Source of the DNA: Maribacter orientalis
GTDB lineage: Bacteria; Bacteroidota; Bacteroidia; Flavobacteriales; Flavobacteriaceae
DNA length: 64,000 bases
Assembly (NCBI RefSeq): GCF_900109345.1
Contig: NZ_FNZN01000014.1
Span: forward strand, 24,330-88,329
Direction: 5' to 3'
In this document: piece after piece, positions 27,840 to 37,872 of the stretch
Layout of the letters: each line of letters starts with the position of its first letter
How positions within the stretch are numbered: the stretch's first letter is position 1
Translations under genes and position numbers: made by a program
Notes under the pieces: model-generated
Databases searched by the model: none
What the model was told of the DNA's origin: nothing
Seen by the model: the letters and a program-made list of their open reading frames with translations, nothing else

Positions 27840-28259
27840 TCAATCTTCTAACAGCAATTCACTAATTTGATGGTGTGCCAAAGGCTTGGTAAGTTGCTTT
27901 TTAACTACATAATACTTCCCCCCCTTTTCGGAATCTAAAGAATCTAATGACGAGCTTAAAAGGTATACTTTACAGTGATTTTTTAAGTCTTCTGGTAGTT
28001 TCAGGTATTCGTCTAAGAATTCAAACCCGTTCATTCTTGGCATTTTAATGTCTAAGAAAATTACATCGGGGAATGCCTCTTTTTTTTCAATAATGGCGTT
28101 TAGATAGGCTAAAGCATCCAAGCCAGAGGTCTTGACTGTAATTTGCGAAATGTTTTCCTCTTTAGAGATTATGGCTTTATTAATGAAATTATCCACATCC
28201 GAATCGTCAATCAAAAGTATACTTATATCCTTAGTCATATTATTTTCTACCTGATTCAT
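27840..28259 (-). CDS. Single-domain response regulator
   Basis: This 139-residue receiver domain has no output domain. The acidic pocket is ILLIDDSDVD (D18, D19), the phosphoacceptor D70 is in DVIFLDIKMPRMNG, and the conserved switch and Lys segment KKQLTKPL is near the end. The gene overlaps the 3' end of the sensor kinase gene by 20 bases, so the kinase is its probable phosphodonor. Stand-alone receivers of this Rcp1/CheY-like type often relay phosphate or bind partner proteins. Confidence 0.92.
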   Translation of the reverse strand: MNQVENNMTKDISILLIDDSDVDNFINKAIISKEENISQITVKTSGLDALAYLNAIIEKKEAFPDVIFLDIKMPRMNGFEFLDEYLKLPEDLKNHCKVYLLSSSLDSLDSEKGGKYYVVKKQLTKPLAHHQISELLLED

Positions 28260-31200
28260 TTGGTATTTTTATAGTAAACATTGATCCTTCTCCCAATTTT
28301 GATTCTACTACCATAGAACCGTTTAGTTTTGTCAACACTTCTTTTACGATGAACAAACCTATACCAGACCCCATTATTCTAGAGGACACTCTATAAAACA
28401 TATTAAATATATTATCGATTTCTTTTTCTTCTATCCCTAAACCATTGTCTTTAATAATGATAATTGCTTCTTTTTTTGTGGTGGTAACATCGAGCCAAAT
28501 AGAAGGCGACTTCTTTTCTATATCATGATATTTAATCGCGTTCGAGATGAAATTATTTAAAACAATAGAAATTCTCTTGCTATCGGAAACAAAACTTACT
28601 TTATCATTAACGCTTATTTCTATGTTAATCTTATTCGTATTCTCTAAATACCAAAGACTTTCTATAGAGCTCTCTATTAAATTAGTAAAATTTATGGTTT
28701 CTACATTGACTTTAAGGTGTTTATTTCTCGAATATTCAATAATGTCTTTAATAAAGTCGTCTAATCTAATAATAGATTTCTCCATCATATTAAGTTTAGT
28801 AACTAAACTAGGTTTATTTTCTTCTGTTAAAATAAGGTTTATAAGACCTAAGACCGAAGCTAGCGGAGCTCTTAGTTCATGAGATGCGCTGTACACAAAA
28901 CTATCAAGTTCAGAATTTGTTTTCTTAAGTTGAATATTTTGAAGCTCTAGCGCCTCTTCTGCCTCTTTTCGCTTAGTGTCATCAATTAAATTGACCAAAT
29001 AATTTTGTTTGTTGTTAAAAAATAATGACTCTATTGATACAGAAAGAGACATTTTTCGGCCGCTTTTTAAATTTATTTTAAATTTTTGATTTATTACTCT
29101 TCCATGTGTTAGAAAGTGTTTCCATAATTTTTCTCTTTCATTGTCATCATAGTTTTCCATTACAGCGACGGCAGATTCCATAATTGTATTTCCGATTAAC
29201 CCTTCTCGTGTAACGCCTAATAATTTATAAACAACATCATTGGCTTCGATAACTTTTCTTTCGCTATCAAGCATAATCATGCCCATTAAATTGGTTTGAA
29301 ATGCTTTTGTAAATTTCTCTTTGTTTTCTCTAAGTGCTTCTTCTGCCAAAACACTTTTGGTGATATCCATAGAAGTACCATGTAATTTTATGGGTTTACC
29401 TTCATTATTATAAACATTCTCATTGAAACTTAAAATATGTTTAACGGTTTTATCTTTAAGGCAGATTTTATATATCGTAGGGATCGTCTGATCTTCATCT
29501 TGTTTTCTACTCAAAACCTCTGCTAATACATTAGAGTCGTCAGGATGAGTAAATTCAATTGCTTCTTCTAGAGTTATGCTCGTCTTATCAGGAATACCAT
29601 ATATTTCAAACATTTCATTAGACCATTCTACGAGATTATTTTCCAAGTTCCAGTCCCAATAGCCAATTTTTCCAATTCGAATGGCAGCGTCCATCTTATT
29701 TTGCAGTTCAAGAATTTTGTTGTTCGCTTCCTTTTGTTCTGTAATATCAACAACGGTACCTCTTAATTTAACAGGTAAATTATCCTCATTAAAATCAGCT
29801 TCCATTTCTATATGCAAGTATTTAATTGAGCCATTGTTGTCAAATATTCTATATGTATATGAATGCGTGCCATTTTCAACAATTGTTTCCTTCAAAACTT
29901 TACGGTGAAGATCCACGTCATCCGGATGAATTAATTTTTCAAGTAATGGAATGGTAATAGTGGTGCCTGGCTTAACATTGTAAATTTCATACAATCTGGG
30001 AGACCAATTGGCATTTTCTGTTTCAATATCATAGTCCCAATACCCAATTTTACCAATGCGTATTGCAGCATCCATTTTTGTTTGTAGGTCAAGAATTTCA
30101 TGCTGTGACCTTTTATGCTCAGTTAAATCAAAGGCGATACAACCAATACCAATGGGTTCATTTGATATTTTGTCACGAATTATAAAACCTGAAAATTCGG
30201 CAGGTACTATTTTGTTCGTTTTAAAATTCTTAAAAGGAACTTCCATGCTCCACACCCCCGTTTTGTGTAAATATGTAAGATGTTTGTTGATTATATCATC
30301 ACCATATTCTTCTGGAAAAAAGTCAGCAATAGAAGTCTCAGTAATATCCTTCTCTGCAGAAAAACCAACTAATTTTTTACCTGCCTCATTTAAGTAAAGT
30401 GAATTACCCTCCAAAGATGTTAACCCAATAAAGCCAGGGCTATTTTCAATAATGGCAATTAATTTTTGGTTTTCTTGATCTGCTTTTTTCTTTTTGGTGA
30501 CGTCCCTAAAATATACGGTAATACCTTCTGGAGAGGGATATAGTTTATTTTCTATCCAAGAATCAAATTGTGGATGATATTGTTCAAATTTAATGTAAGT
30601 TTGATTTTTCATGGCATCATGAAAAAATGAATACGCCTCCGTTTTAGCGAAATCCGGATATTCTTCCCAGACATTTTTGCCAATCAATATTTTTGGATCA
30701 ATGTTTAATATTTTTGCAGCCCGCGCATTTATATAAGTATAATTCCAATGCCGGTCAATGGCAATGAACGCATCGGATATACGTTCGGTCAATTCGCGAT
30801 ATTTAATTTCGCTTTGTCGAATTTCGAGATCGGCTTTTTTTCTATCTGTTTGATTTATATAGGTGCTTAAGCTGTATTTTTTATTTTGATATTCATAGTG
30901 CTCCATTGAGGTTATTAAATGTAATATTTCCCCTTTCTTAGTTTTAAACTCTAATTCTATTTTACCAACCCTTTCTGAAGATCCAAATGCGCTAATTGCG
31001 GGGTTCTTTTTTAAGGCCTCTTCCAAATCTAATAGGCCTAGTTCTGAAATGGTCTTACCTTTTACTTCTTCAAGCGTATACCCTATTAAGTCGAGAAAAT
31101 AGCTATTGGCATCAAGAAAGCGTTTATTATCATCTTTAATAACCATGCCAACAAAACCACTATTAAAAGCTTTGCTAAATTTTTGTAGATTATCTTCAGC

Positions 31201-32436
31201 AATTAGCTCTAATTCTTTTCTTTCGGTGATGTCTCTTAGAATACCTAATAAATCACCATTAGGAGTCATTTTTGCATTAATTTCTCCATAAAAAGAGGAA
31301 TCGTCCTTTCTAATCATTTTCCTTTCATGTAGAATAGTATGTCCTGCTTTTAATTCTTTAAACTTAATAGGGTTATGCTTTAGCTCTTCAGCATCATAAA
31401 TATCCTTTAAGTTTATACCTATTAATTCATTTATAGTATAACCCAACATTTTTGCACCTGAAATGTTTACATCTGAAATGACACCAGTAGAACTTGTTAG
31501 GAATATGCCATCTGATGCTTGTTCTACAAGTGTTTTTAATTTGTTGTTGCTTTCATTTAACAACTTAGTTTTTTGTAGTACCAATTGATTTAGCCTAAAA
31601 GGTTGACGAACTAGAAACCAAACGAGAATTCCACAAACTAGTGAGAGTAAAAATCCTAAAACAGAAAAGATAATAATTGTTGAGTAAGAAGTAGGTTGAT
31701 TTGAAATCACATAAAGCTTCCATTCGCCTTGGCTTGTGGTAAGAGATACGTTTATAGCTTCACCTTTCGATATATCTTTAGAAGAATAAAAGACCTCCTC
31801 TGTTTTATTGGGGTTGATTTTTGCAAGTTGATAGTAAAATTGAGGGTCGTCTAATGAATCTATCTCTACTGCATTAATTACAGTAGATAACTTTATAACT
31901 GCAGCCACAAAACCATTGAAGCCATCATCATTAAATAGAGGTCTTCTACCAACAAAACCAGAACCGCCTTGATTAAGATAAATTGGCCCTGCTGTGAAAT
32001 AATCTTTTCTTTCCAATGTGGTAATTGCTCCATCTTTACCAATAGAATCTTTAAATATATTTAATCCTAGAACTTCATTGCCTGCCAATGGGTAAACATG
32101 GGTAATCACCCCATCTTTGTTAACGAGTTCTAAAGCATCAATATTTTTGTTGCTATTTATAAGTAACTGTGCAATACTGTCAAAGTTGTCGGGTATACCG
32201 TAATTTTCGACAATGAACGCCAAGGTTTGGGTTGCTGTCGAACTTTGTCCAAGAATGCCTTGTAAATCCTCTTCTAGTTCTAAGGCCCTTTCATTTACTT
32301 TATGTTGCTCGTTTTGATTTTGTATTTTAAATCTTTGATTAGTGATGGTTTGCGTTATAATCAACACCAATAGAAATGCCAAAAAACCATATAATAATGG
32401 TTTTTTGAAAACAGAATGCTTATTAAATTCAGGCAT
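28240..32436 (-). CDS. Large CHASE/multi-PAS sensor histidine kinase
   Basis: This 1398-residue protein has two hydrophobic segments (about 13-32 and 255-280) that enclose a periplasmic CHASE-like sensor. At least seven PAS/PAC modules follow, each closed by motifs such as ITERKELE or DRKKADLE. The transmitter has HisKA SASHELRAPLASVLG (phosphorylated H1186), N-box NNFISNAIK, DNGLGI and GSGIGLF. Two adjacent PAS modules begin with almost the same stretch (KMDAAIRIGKIGYWD), pointing to internal duplication. The downstream receiver gene overlaps by 20 bases. The signal sensed is not evident. Confidence 0.93.
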   Translation of the reverse strand: MPEFNKHSVFKKPLLYGFLAFLLVLIITQTITNQRFKIQNQNEQHKVNERALELEEDLQGILGQSSTATQTLAFIVENYGIPDNFDSIAQLLINSNKNIDALELVNKDGVITHVYPLAGNEVLGLNIFKDSIGKDGAITTLERKDYFTAGPIYLNQGGSGFVGRRPLFNDDGFNGFVAAVIKLSTVINAVEIDSLDDPQFYYQLAKINPNKTEEVFYSSKDISKGEAINVSLTTSQGEWKLYVISNQPTSYSTIIIFSVLGFLLSLVCGILVWFLVRQPFRLNQLVLQKTKLLNESNNKLKTLVEQASDGIFLTSSTGVISDVNISGAKMLGYTINELIGINLKDIYDAEELKHNPIKFKELKAGHTILHERKMIRKDDSSFYGEINAKMTPNGDLLGILRDITERKELELIAEDNLQKFSKAFNSGFVGMVIKDDNKRFLDANSYFLDLIGYTLEEVKGKTISELGLLDLEEALKKNPAISAFGSSERVGKIELEFKTKKGEILHLITSMEHYEYQNKKYSLSTYINQTDRKKADLEIRQSEIKYRELTERISDAFIAIDRHWNYTYINARAAKILNIDPKILIGKNVWEEYPDFAKTEAYSFFHDAMKNQTYIKFEQYHPQFDSWIENKLYPSPEGITVYFRDVTKKKKADQENQKLIAIIENSPGFIGLTSLEGNSLYLNEAGKKLVGFSAEKDITETSIADFFPEEYGDDIINKHLTYLHKTGVWSMEVPFKNFKTNKIVPAEFSGFIIRDKISNEPIGIGCIAFDLTEHKRSQHEILDLQTKMDAAIRIGKIGYWDYDIETENANWSPRLYEIYNVKPGTTITIPLLEKLIHPDDVDLHRKVLKETIVENGTHSYTYRIFDNNGSIKYLHIEMEADFNEDNLPVKLRGTVVDITEQKEANNKILELQNKMDAAIRIGKIGYWDWNLENNLVEWSNEMFEIYGIPDKTSITLEEAIEFTHPDDSNVLAEVLSRKQDEDQTIPTIYKICLKDKTVKHILSFNENVYNNEGKPIKLHGTSMDITKSVLAEEALRENKEKFTKAFQTNLMGMIMLDSERKVIEANDVVYKLLGVTREGLIGNTIMESAVAVMENYDDNEREKLWKHFLTHGRVINQKFKINLKSGRKMSLSVSIESLFFNNKQNYLVNLIDDTKRKEAEEALELQNIQLKKTNSELDSFVYSASHELRAPLASVLGLINLILTEENKPSLVTKLNMMEKSIIRLDDFIKDIIEYSRNKHLKVNVETINFTNLIESSIESLWYLENTNKINIEISVNDKVSFVSDSKRISIVLNNFISNAIKYHDIEKKSPSIWLDVTTTKKEAIIIIKDNGLGIEEKEIDNIFNMFYRVSSRIMGSGIGLFIVKEVLTKLNGSMVVESKLGEGSMFTIKIPNESGRK

Positions 32437-32784
32437 TTAAAATTCTTCTAAATAAGAAAGGCTTTAGGTTATAATTAAAAAGTATGCTTTAGTCTAATTT
32501 AAGTTTTGATATGGTGATAAACGATATGGTATTTATATCAAAAATTTTTATTTTAATATTCAGTGCTGATTATAAATCGCAACTATTAAAATAGTTAAAC
32601 TTTAAGCTAAGTTAGAAAAGACATTTGTAAAATCGGGTATTTCTTTCATCTTTTGTAAGATTAAATTAGGATGTAAGAACCACACTTGATTATTGTATAC
32701 TAGCAAGTTATAGATGAAAAATTACGATTATTATGGCTTTGATGTTTTAATTAGTAATATCTGGAAAATATTCTAAAGAGATAA
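32437..32784. other. 348-bp non-coding gap between SulP and sensor kinase genes
   Basis: This AT-rich spacer lies after the SulP stop and before the kinase start, both on the minus strand. It should carry the kinase promoter. I see no clear TAnnTTTG element on the minus strand, no strong hairpin and no credible gene. Confidence 0.5.
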
Positions 32785-35007
32785 TTAAACAGTGATACTT
32801 TGAGCAAGCAATAAGTTTAATTGTTTGCCGAAATAGAGCATGGCTTTAATTTCCTTAACACTTAACAATCTTTCTTTTTTCATGATTAAAATAGAATCTC
32901 CATTGGTTTCAATGTGATAATACGGATTGCTTTCTAAAAACAGTATTAATTCGTCGGTAAACAAATTTTGTATTTCATCTTGATCTTCACCACTTAAGAA
33001 AAAGCGTTTGTTAAAATCTGGATGATTTTCTAAGTGAATGTCTTTTAAGCCTGCCAAACCATAGATGAAATCTAAAAGGCCTTCTTTATCCAAAGTAAAT
33101 ACAGGTATGGGTCGCGTTACCTTAATATGCAATATCGTAGTTTTTACAACTTCTCGCGCAATGAATTCACCTTCACTAAACTCGATATCAAATAGGTGAA
33201 ATGTTTTTGTTTCATCATATAAACTATTGTAGAAAAATGGCACTTTTCTAGTTCTAAAAAAAATAAACTTATTTAGAAATTTGGTTTTCTTTGATCTATT
33301 GGGGGCGTAAGACCATTTATACTCTTTTGCCATAGATTTTAAAAGACCTTGTCTTTTTGTAAAATACTTTTCAATAGGACCAAGTTTGGTCAGTGGCAAT
33401 AACTTTCGAATAGCAAATGGATGTTTTGAATCTGCACCATGTTTGTCGAACCCAATAATTTCAATACTTCCATCTTTCTTTGAAAAGGTATCAACATAGT
33501 TTTCTAAACCCTCCATTACGGTGTGGTCTACAAAACTACATAATGAAAAATCAAGGATTACATTTTCATTTTCGGGAATAATATCTAACTTATTCTTGAG
33601 CCTATAAAAGTTTAGAAAACTAGCAAAGTACTTGACACTGATGTAATAATTACCTGCATCTTTTTCTTTAAACATTAAAATGTTAGGCTTGACCAAATGA
33701 TTTACGAACAATGAGACACTCTTATTCAATACTACATGAATTAAAAAGGTCACTAAGATACCCATGGCTATGCCAGTAATAAGATTGGTAAATAAGGTTG
33801 TTAATAGCGTTGCTAAAAAAATCAGTATCTGTTCTTTTCCTATTTGTGCAATCTTCGAGAAATTTTTTGGTGTTGCGAGCTTATAACCAGTATATACAAG
33901 AATTGCCGCTAAAGCCGCTAAAGGTATTCGTCTCAATTGATCTTGAAAAAGAAGCACGAATATGACAAGAAAAAGAGCATGGAAAAAATTAGCAGATCTA
34001 TTGGTCGCACTATTGTTCACGTTAACTGAACTTCTTGCAATAACGGTCACCACATTTAAACCACCCACTAAACCACTTAGGCTAGTAGCTAAACCAAGGG
34101 CTTTTAGGTCTTTATTTACATTTGATCTTCTTCGTTGGGAATCAAGTTTATCTACCGCTTTAATGCTTAATAATGATTCTATACTTGCGATTAAAGTAAT
34201 CGCCAAAACAGTCATTATAAAATCTAGCTCCAACGCTTTTGAAAAATTGGGAAATGCTAAATTGGAGAGAACATTATCGGGGATATTTACTAAAAATTTA
34301 TCTTTTAAGGGATATGGAAGATTTAGCGAAACAAAAATATAACTTAAGCTTACCGATAAAATTAAAATCCACATGGGCGCAGGAATTAGGTGTAAGTACT
34401 TATTCCTTATTTTAGAATAATTTGCCATGATAACTAGCGCAACTAAACCAATAATTGCTGCAATTAGTTCCTCTATATGGTAATTTTCATATAAGCCTAG
34501 TATACCTTCAGGTATCTGTACAAGCAAATAAACGATACTGCCATGTTCATTATTATGACCAATCATAATATGAAATTGTTTAGCGAGAATACCCAGTCCT
34601 ATAGCAGCTAACATACCTTCAATAGCAGATGCGGGAAAGAAATCTGCTAACCTACCCATTTTTAGAAACCCAAGAATAAGCATGAGAATACCAGAAAAAA
34701 CAATTGCTGCAAGCGTAAATAAATATCCCTCATATAAGTCACCACCTCCTAAAGTTGTTATAGCGCCTAATAGAACGATTACTAAACCATTTCCAGGTCC
34801 GGTAATAGTTACATTAGAGCCCCCTAAAAGAGAAACTACAATTCCACCAACGACAGCTGCAATAATACCGGAAATTGGAGGCGCCTCACTTGCCAAGGCT
34901 AACCCAAGACCTAAGGGTAGTGCAATAAGAGACACCACAAAACCAGAGAATAAATTCTTGGGAAGTGAACCAATGAATGTTGAGGTTTTCTTTTTTTTGG
35001 CTGTCAA
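32785..35007 (-). CDS. SulP family inorganic anion transporter with long C-terminal extension
   Basis: This 740-residue protein has a membrane part (about 10-430, 10-12 segments). It contains the SulP motifs PLGLGLALASEAPPISGIIAA and TGPGNGLVIVLLGA, and an STAS-like domain (about 445-540, with VILDFSLCSFVDHTVMEGLE). A further ~190-residue cytoplasmic tail ends with a charged segment. SulP proteins carry sulfate, bicarbonate or other anions. The universal stress protein gene ends 2 bases before its start, so the two form an operon. Confidence 0.9.
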   Translation of the reverse strand: MTAKKKKTSTFIGSLPKNLFSGFVVSLIALPLGLGLALASEAPPISGIIAAVVGGIVVSLLGGSNVTITGPGNGLVIVLLGAITTLGGGDLYEGYLFTLAAIVFSGILMLILGFLKMGRLADFFPASAIEGMLAAIGLGILAKQFHIMIGHNNEHGSIVYLLVQIPEGILGLYENYHIEELIAAIIGLVALVIMANYSKIRNKYLHLIPAPMWILILSVSLSYIFVSLNLPYPLKDKFLVNIPDNVLSNLAFPNFSKALELDFIMTVLAITLIASIESLLSIKAVDKLDSQRRRSNVNKDLKALGLATSLSGLVGGLNVVTVIARSSVNVNNSATNRSANFFHALFLVIFVLLFQDQLRRIPLAALAAILVYTGYKLATPKNFSKIAQIGKEQILIFLATLLTTLFTNLITGIAMGILVTFLIHVVLNKSVSLFVNHLVKPNILMFKEKDAGNYYISVKYFASFLNFYRLKNKLDIIPENENVILDFSLCSFVDHTVMEGLENYVDTFSKKDGSIEIIGFDKHGADSKHPFAIRKLLPLTKLGPIEKYFTKRQGLLKSMAKEYKWSYAPNRSKKTKFLNKFIFFRTRKVPFFYNSLYDETKTFHLFDIEFSEGEFIAREVVKTTILHIKVTRPIPVFTLDKEGLLDFIYGLAGLKDIHLENHPDFNKRFFLSGEDQDEIQNLFTDELILFLESNPYYHIETNGDSILIMKKERLLSVKEIKAMLYFGKQLNLLLAQSITV

Positions 35008-35009
35008 AT

Positions 35010-35882
35010 CTATTTTCTAACAATTAATAAATCGGTTGGTAAATCAGATAAAATGTATTCTATGTCATGTGGAAAAATTCGGTCCCAAATACTAGTTTTC
35101 ATAGGGGCATTCATTACTAAAAGATCAGCTCTGGCTATTTCGGCATAATGCCCAATTGAATACCCTCTTTTTCCAAATATACTTTGCGTTTTAACATTTA
35201 TATTTTGAGTGATATTTTTAGGTAAGTTGGAAACAATATTTTTTACCCTAGATTCTTCTCTATGCCTCAGCCGTTGTTTAATAATATTCGCTTTTTTTAA
35301 TGAGCGGTCATCTTCAACAGTAACATGTATCTCCTTTGGCAAAATTTCCTCAACTATGGTGATTTGTTGTGCACCAAGTAAACTAGAAAAATAAAAGGCA
35401 TGTTCAATGGCCATTGGGGTATCTGGAGCATCTAGACCGTTAACCACAACGTGCTTACAAGGTACTCGTGTTTCTGATGGTTTTATTAATAATAACACAG
35501 AACAGTTTACTTTGCGCGTTAGCTTTCTAGCAATCGAGCCCACATAAAATTGAAATCTATTCTCGTGCTGCAGTGCACCCAAAATTAACAGGTCAATATT
35601 CAAATCTAAACAAGCTTTGGTTATGACAGACTCAGGATTTCCTTCTTTCCAAAGAATGTCAATAGAAAGGTCTGAATGTTTCGTTTGAGATACAATGGTA
35701 TTGATCTCACTTAATTTTTCAGGAGTGTTTTTACCTACATGTAATAAAATTAATTTGCAATTTAGGAAATGGGCAATACGGGTAGATTCTAAAATATTTA
35801 CCTTAAGCGAAGGTGAAAAGGCAAAGCCGAATAAAATCGATGAATATAACTTGATAAGATTCTGATTAATGGGTTGTGCCAT
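35010..35882 (-). CDS. Universal stress protein with two UspA domains
   Basis: This 290-residue protein consists of two tandem UspA-like halves (about 10-140 and 145-290). The first has DLLILGALQHENRFQFYVGSIARKL and the second has DLLVMNAPMKTSIWD with a final ILSDLPTDLLIVRK. The ATP-binding Gly loops are only partly conserved. It is the upstream partner of the SulP transporter gene (2-base gap); UspA proteins often bind and regulate neighbouring transporters. The cation/proton antiporter gene is divergent from it. Confidence 0.88.
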   Translation of the reverse strand: MAQPINQNLIKLYSSILFGFAFSPSLKVNILESTRIAHFLNCKLILLHVGKNTPEKLSEINTIVSQTKHSDLSIDILWKEGNPESVITKACLDLNIDLLILGALQHENRFQFYVGSIARKLTRKVNCSVLLLIKPSETRVPCKHVVVNGLDAPDTPMAIEHAFYFSSLLGAQQITIVEEILPKEIHVTVEDDRSLKKANIIKQRLRHREESRVKNIVSNLPKNITQNINVKTQSIFGKRGYSIGHYAEIARADLLVMNAPMKTSIWDRIFPHDIEYILSDLPTDLLIVRK

Positions 35883-36012
35883 CCAAGATAAGGCTTAATT
35901 ATAAGAAGGAAAATTGCCTATTTAATTCAGGTGATTAAGAATGCACTGCTTAGGTATAGTTTTTATGGTAATTAATACGCTTTAATTGTTATTTTTATCC
36001 AAAATAAATAAT

Positions 36013-37872
36013 ATGTTAGAGCTTGCAGGAATCATTATATTGGGGATACTTGCTCAATGGGTAGCTTGGCGCTTAAAATTACCCGCAATTTTACCTTTAA
36101 TTCTTATCGGCTTAATGGTTGGACCATTTTCTACGCTTTATACTGTCGATGGCTCTAAATTAATAGAACCGATCTGGAATGGGGATAATGGACTTTTTCC
36201 TGGGGAGGGTTTATATTATTTTGTTTCTCTTGCAATAAGCATTATACTTTTTGAGGGCGGACTAACCCTTAAACGTTCTGAGATAAGGAGCATTGGCCCG
36301 GTAATTACTAAATTAATCACTTTAGGAAGCGTAACTACATTTTTTGGGGCAGCATTAGCGGCATATTTTCTATTTGGTCTTTCATGGCAGTTGTGTTTTT
36401 TATTCTCGGCTTTAATTATTGTAACAGGACCTACAGTAATTACCCCAATTTTAAGAAACATTCCGCTTAAAAAAGATGTATCTGCAATTTTGAAATGGGA
36501 AGGCATTCTTATAGACCCTATCGGGGCGTTGGCAGCTGTATTGGTATATGAATTTATAAGTGTAGGCGAAGGTCAAGCATATACAATGACCGCATTAGTA
36601 GAGTTCGGTAAAATTTTATTATTCGGTTTTACGTTTGGTTTCACATTTGCACATGCCCTTACTTTTCTAATTAAGAAGAGCTTTATACCACACTATTTAC
36701 TGAATGTTGTCACACTTTCGGTAGTGTTAGGTGTTTTCGTAATGTCTGATGTTTTTGCTCATGAATCGGGTTTATTGGCCGTTGTAGTCATGGGGATGGT
36801 CATGGGAAATACAAATTTGCCCAATATTAAAGAGCTGCTCTATTTTAAGGAATCTTTGAGTATTCTTCTAATTTCAATATTATTTATATTACTAGCAGCT
36901 AATATCAATATTGCAGATCTAGAATTAATATATACGTGGAAAACCGTGGCCTTATTCTTATCTATTGTATTACTAATTAGGCCGCTTGGTGTTTTTCTTA
37001 GTTCTATTGGCTCAAATTTAAAACTTAACGAGAAACTATTTATTAGCTGGGTAGGCCCTAGAGGTATTGTTGCTGCTGGTATAGCTTCACTTTTTGGATC
37101 TAAGCTATTATCAAGAGGAGAGCCAGGTGCAGAGTACATTACTCCTTTGGTGTTTATGATTGTTTTAGGCACAGTTCTATTGAATGCCACAACTGCTCGA
37201 TTGTTTGCAAAATTAATAGGGGTCTTTCTTAAAAAATCAGAAGGTATATTGATTTTGGGAGCATCAAAAGCCTCAAGGTTAATAGGCTCATATTTACATC
37301 AGAATGATCGACATGTCGTTTTGATAGATAATAATCAATCAAATATAGATAAGGCCAATAAATTAGGATTGGAAGCCATTTCGGCAAACATTTATTCTGA
37401 TAGTTTAACGGATAATATAGAACTAAGCGATATTGGATATTTAATGGCGCTTACAGGTAATTCTGATATCAACAAATACGCCATCAATAAATTTCAAGAT
37501 ATATTTGGGGAAAACGGTTCTTTTAGGTTGGTCGATGCAGATGAAATGTCTGACCCAGAAAATAATCCTAAAGAAGGGCTATTTTCCCATACAGTTGATT
37601 TTATTAAACTAACTGAAGCATCTAGAAAGTATCCGGCAATACATGAAATTAAACTTCACGATACGGAACATTACGAAGGGTTGATAGAAATCACCAAGGC
37701 CGACGCTGACATTGTACCTTTATTTCTTAAAAATCCTGAAGGGGATATAGAAATAATTACAGCCTTCAGCAAAGATTTTACTGATATAAAGGAAGGCTAC
37801 AAATTAGTTTATTTGGGCAAAATATTTCCGTCTGAAAGTCAAGAAAAAGAAAGTGTTAAAGAAATTTCTTAA
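36013..37872 (+). CDS. Cation/proton antiporter (CPA1/NhaP-type) with TrkA-N domain
   Basis: This 619-residue protein has about 12 membrane segments (about 1-395). It contains the transport-site-like segment [12 protein letters not shown] and [22 protein letters not shown] Rossmann TrkA-N domain follows (from about 405, [15 protein letters not shown]), then a TrkA-C-like end. It exchanges Na+ or K+ for H+, probably under nucleotide control. The ATG at 36013 is preferred; the frame extends to a TTG at 35986, but the ATG gives the normal start of the first helix. The stop overlaps the convergent lepA stop region by 4 bases. Confidence 0.92.
   Translation: MLELAGIIILGILAQWVAWRLKLPAILPLILIGLMVGPFSTLYTVDGSKLIEPIWNGDNGLFPGEGLYYFVSLAISIILFEGGLTLKRSEIRSIGPVITKLITLGSVTTFFGAALAAYFLFGLSWQLCFLFSALIIVTGPTVITPILRNIPLKKDVSAILKWEGILIDPIGALAAVLVYEFISVGEGQAYTMTALVEFGKILLFGFTFGFTFAHALTFLIKKSFIPHYLLNVVTLSVVLGVFVMSDVFAHESGLLAVVVMGMVMGNTNLPNIKELLYFKESLSILLISILFILLAANINIADLELIYTWKTVALFLSIVLLIRPLGVFLSSIGSNLKLNEKLFISWVGPRGIVAAGIASLFGSKLLSRGEPGAEYITPLVFMIVLGTVLLNATTARLFAKLIGVFLKKSEGILILGASKASRLIGSYLHQNDRHVVLIDNNQSNIDKANKLGLEAISANIYSDSLTDNIELSDIGYLMALTGNSDINKYAINKFQDIFGENGSFRLVDADEMSDPENNPKEGLFSHTVDFIKLTEASRKYPAIHEIKLHDTEHYEGLIEITKADADIVPLFLKNPEGDIEIITAFSKDFTDIKEGYKLVYLGKIFPSESQEKESVKEIS

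Noticed and set aside
33962..34342. Open frame opposite the SulP gene
   Set aside because: It is antisense shadow of a strongly supported transporter gene, with no domain of its own.
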